From: Taibaiella soli
GTDB lineage: Bacteria; Bacteroidota; Bacteroidia; Chitinophagales; Chitinophagaceae
Assembly: GCF_003236175.1 (NCBI RefSeq)
Contig: NZ_QKTW01000013.1
Location: 62,001 to 126,000, forward strand
Length of the DNA: 64,000 nt
Direction of reading: 5' to 3'
The notes beneath the pieces were generated by a model. The model was not told the origin of the DNA, searched no databases, and saw only the letters and a program-made list of their open reading frames with translations. The translations under genes were made by a program, and so were the position numbers. Positions 62,754 through 64,000 of this stretch are shown here, piece by piece. Each line of letters starts with the position of its first letter. The stretch's first letter is position 1.

Positions 62754-64000
62754 CTATCCTTTCGGGTTTAAAGCAAGCTTGATACGTTCTGTAAGGTCTT
62801 GCAAATGGTATTTACTCATCTTATCAGACGTTGCCGGAATAGCAGTAAGCATTTGTGTACGCAGACTTACGAGCTGTGCTCTGGCCACTGATGAAACATC
62901 AGTATTTTTAATATTCGGTCCGGAAAGTGCTGCCATAATTGACGCCAGATCGGAAGACTGCGCCGGATTCATCAGGTTAATGAGATTGTCGATATATGCT
63001 TTCTGCAAATTACGACGGTATCCATCTATCGGTTTATGAGACATTAATTCAGCCCATATTCCTTTGCGCAGATCATCCGTCACTTCATCGAGATTGTAGG
63101 TATTAGCGGTTCCAAAGCGCGTGCTGCAAATAGTAATCCTGTATAGCCGGGCAGCCGACATCAGACTATTGAGTACCGAGATTTGCGTATTTCCAACTGC
63201 GTCGAGCGTTACTGGATTACTGAATTTATTGAGTACATTTTTATCGACCAGCCAGGTTGGTGTTTCGAAAAGCTGTTTATTTAAAAATGCTACCGCATCT
63301 TTCTGCATTGCTTTTGGCGTTGGTTCGTACACATCTCCGGTTTGCTCTACGCTTTTCGGCGTTTCATAAATACCACCTACATTTTTAAGCACATGGTACA
63401 TGTAACGTCTGTATTGATCAGTCAGCGAGCTATACATATCTTCCAGATTGTCGTAGCGATCCGCCTCTTCTTTTGTCCATTCGTTCAGATGCAGCATGAT
63501 GCGTTTCAGGTTTTTGATGCCGTATTCACTTGCACGCATGGCATTGTCACCAAGATCTTCCGTTTGCGAACGCGGGTCAAACGGATTTGTTTCTGTACCA
63601 AACCAAAGACGCGGGTTAGCTTTCAGACTATCGATAATCCATTTATTAACGATTTTCTTGTCGTCTTTTTCATTTGCAGCAAAACTTGCACTATACCCCC
63701 ATTTGATTGCCCATTTATCATAATCGCCGACACGTGGGAACATGCCTTTATCGGTAATATTATCTTCTGGCTGCGCCACGTAATTGAAACGGGCATAGTC
63801 CATAATTGAAGCGGTATGACCATTGGCTTCCACCCAAGCTTTATTACGCAGATTTTCTACCGGGGTACGGCTGCTGCTGCCCATATTGTGCCGCAATCCC
63901 AGCGTATGGCCTACTTCGTGAGAGGAAACAAAACGGATCAATTGTCCCATCAGAGAATCGGGAAACTTCATTGCCCGGGCACGAACGTCTACCGCTGAAG
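62754..64000 (-). CDS. Zinc-dependent metalloprotease, C-terminal part, runs off the right edge
   Basis: The frame is open past the window edge, so about 415 C-terminal residues are seen; the internal ATG at 63971 is not the true start. The zinc site is HEVGHTLGLRHN (HExxHxxGxxH, metzincin type), followed about 45 residues later by SIMDYARFNYVAQPED, which provides the Met-turn. This matches the Bacteroidota secreted metalloproteases formerly called DUF5117/DUF4953. It should be exported, but the N-terminal signal is not in view. The C-terminal 300 residues are helical and form the family's accessory part. Confidence 0.87.
   Translation of the reverse strand, partial: SAVDVRARAMKFPDSLMGQLIRFVSSHEVGHTLGLRHNMGSSSRTPVENLRNKAWVEANGHTASIMDYARFNYVAQPEDNITDKGMFPRVGDYDKWAIKWGYSASFAANEKDDKKIVNKWIIDSLKANPRLWFGTETNPFDPRSQTEDLGDNAMRASEYGIKNLKRIMLHLNEWTKEEADRYDNLEDMYSSLTDQYRRYMYHVLKNVGGIYETPKSVEQTGDVYEPTPKAMQKDAVAFLNKQLFETPTWLVDKNVLNKFSNPVTLDAVGNTQISVLNSLMSAARLYRITICSTRFGTANTYNLDEVTDDLRKGIWAELMSHKPIDGYRRNLQKAYIDNLINLMNPAQSSDLASIMAALSGPNIKNTDVSSVARAQLVSLRTQMLTAIPATSDKMSKYHLQDLTERIKLALNPKG

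Overview
The window is chromosomal DNA of a member of the Bacteroidota, most likely a Chitinophagales/Chitinophagaceae-type environmental bacterium. The signs are several secreted proteins with type IX secretion (T9SS) C-terminal sorting domains, promoters of the Bacteroidota form TTG-N19-TAnnTTTG, an ExbB-ExbD-ExbD-TonB operon, a bacterial GH3 protein, DUF4292 and a Bacteroidota-style ParE. The lineage is inferred from gene content only.

Positions 1-13013 hold the structural half of a phage-tail-like extracellular contractile injection system (eCIS, Afp/PVC type), all on the minus strand. In transcription order it encodes a Pvc16-like cap protein, an unrecognised 395-aa protein, one sheath, two tube proteins, a 56-aa DUF5908-type protein, a LysM adaptor, a VgrG-like spike, a PAAR tip, a gp25-like protein, and two baseplate J-like proteins, the last cut by the left edge. 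Tape measure, AAA+ ATPase, fibre and cargo genes are not in the window and may lie further left. The first J-like protein has an unusual Pro/Gln-repeat and Lys-rich tail.

Positions 13400-28400 are an accessory region of surface and secreted proteins: an outer-membrane protein, a small periplasmic helical protein, a T9SS type-B protein, a lipoprotein nuclease of the DNA/RNA non-specific endonuclease family, and three large T9SS type-A proteins. Between them lies a small island of immunity-like genes: SUKH/SMI1, a frameshifted remnant, an unknown 242-aa gene and a NuiA-like nuclease inhibitor. The NuiA-like gene beside a NucA-family nuclease suggests a nuclease/inhibitor pair.

Positions 28400-43800 hold mostly housekeeping functions: tRNA-Gly(GCC), a Wzz-like/O-antigen-ligase pair, htpG, parE, prfC, a TlpA-like thioredoxin, and a dut - nucleotidyltransferase - TPR - DUF4292 operon. 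Intergenic spaces here carry dispersed repeats and a 0.2-kb duplication behind parE.

Positions 43800-64000 hold a T9SS surface protein whose signal peptide is out of frame by one base at an A9 tract. They also hold a GH3 protein, a CPA1 antiporter, a flavin reductase, heptose-7-phosphate kinase, an amino-acid permease, OmpH/Skp, the ExbB/ExbD/ExbD/TonB operon, inorganic pyrophosphatase, asnS, a helix-hairpin-helix protein, an acyl-CoA dehydrogenase, a lipoprotein and a zinc metalloprotease cut by the right edge. No rRNA, CRISPR array, transposase or integrase was found.
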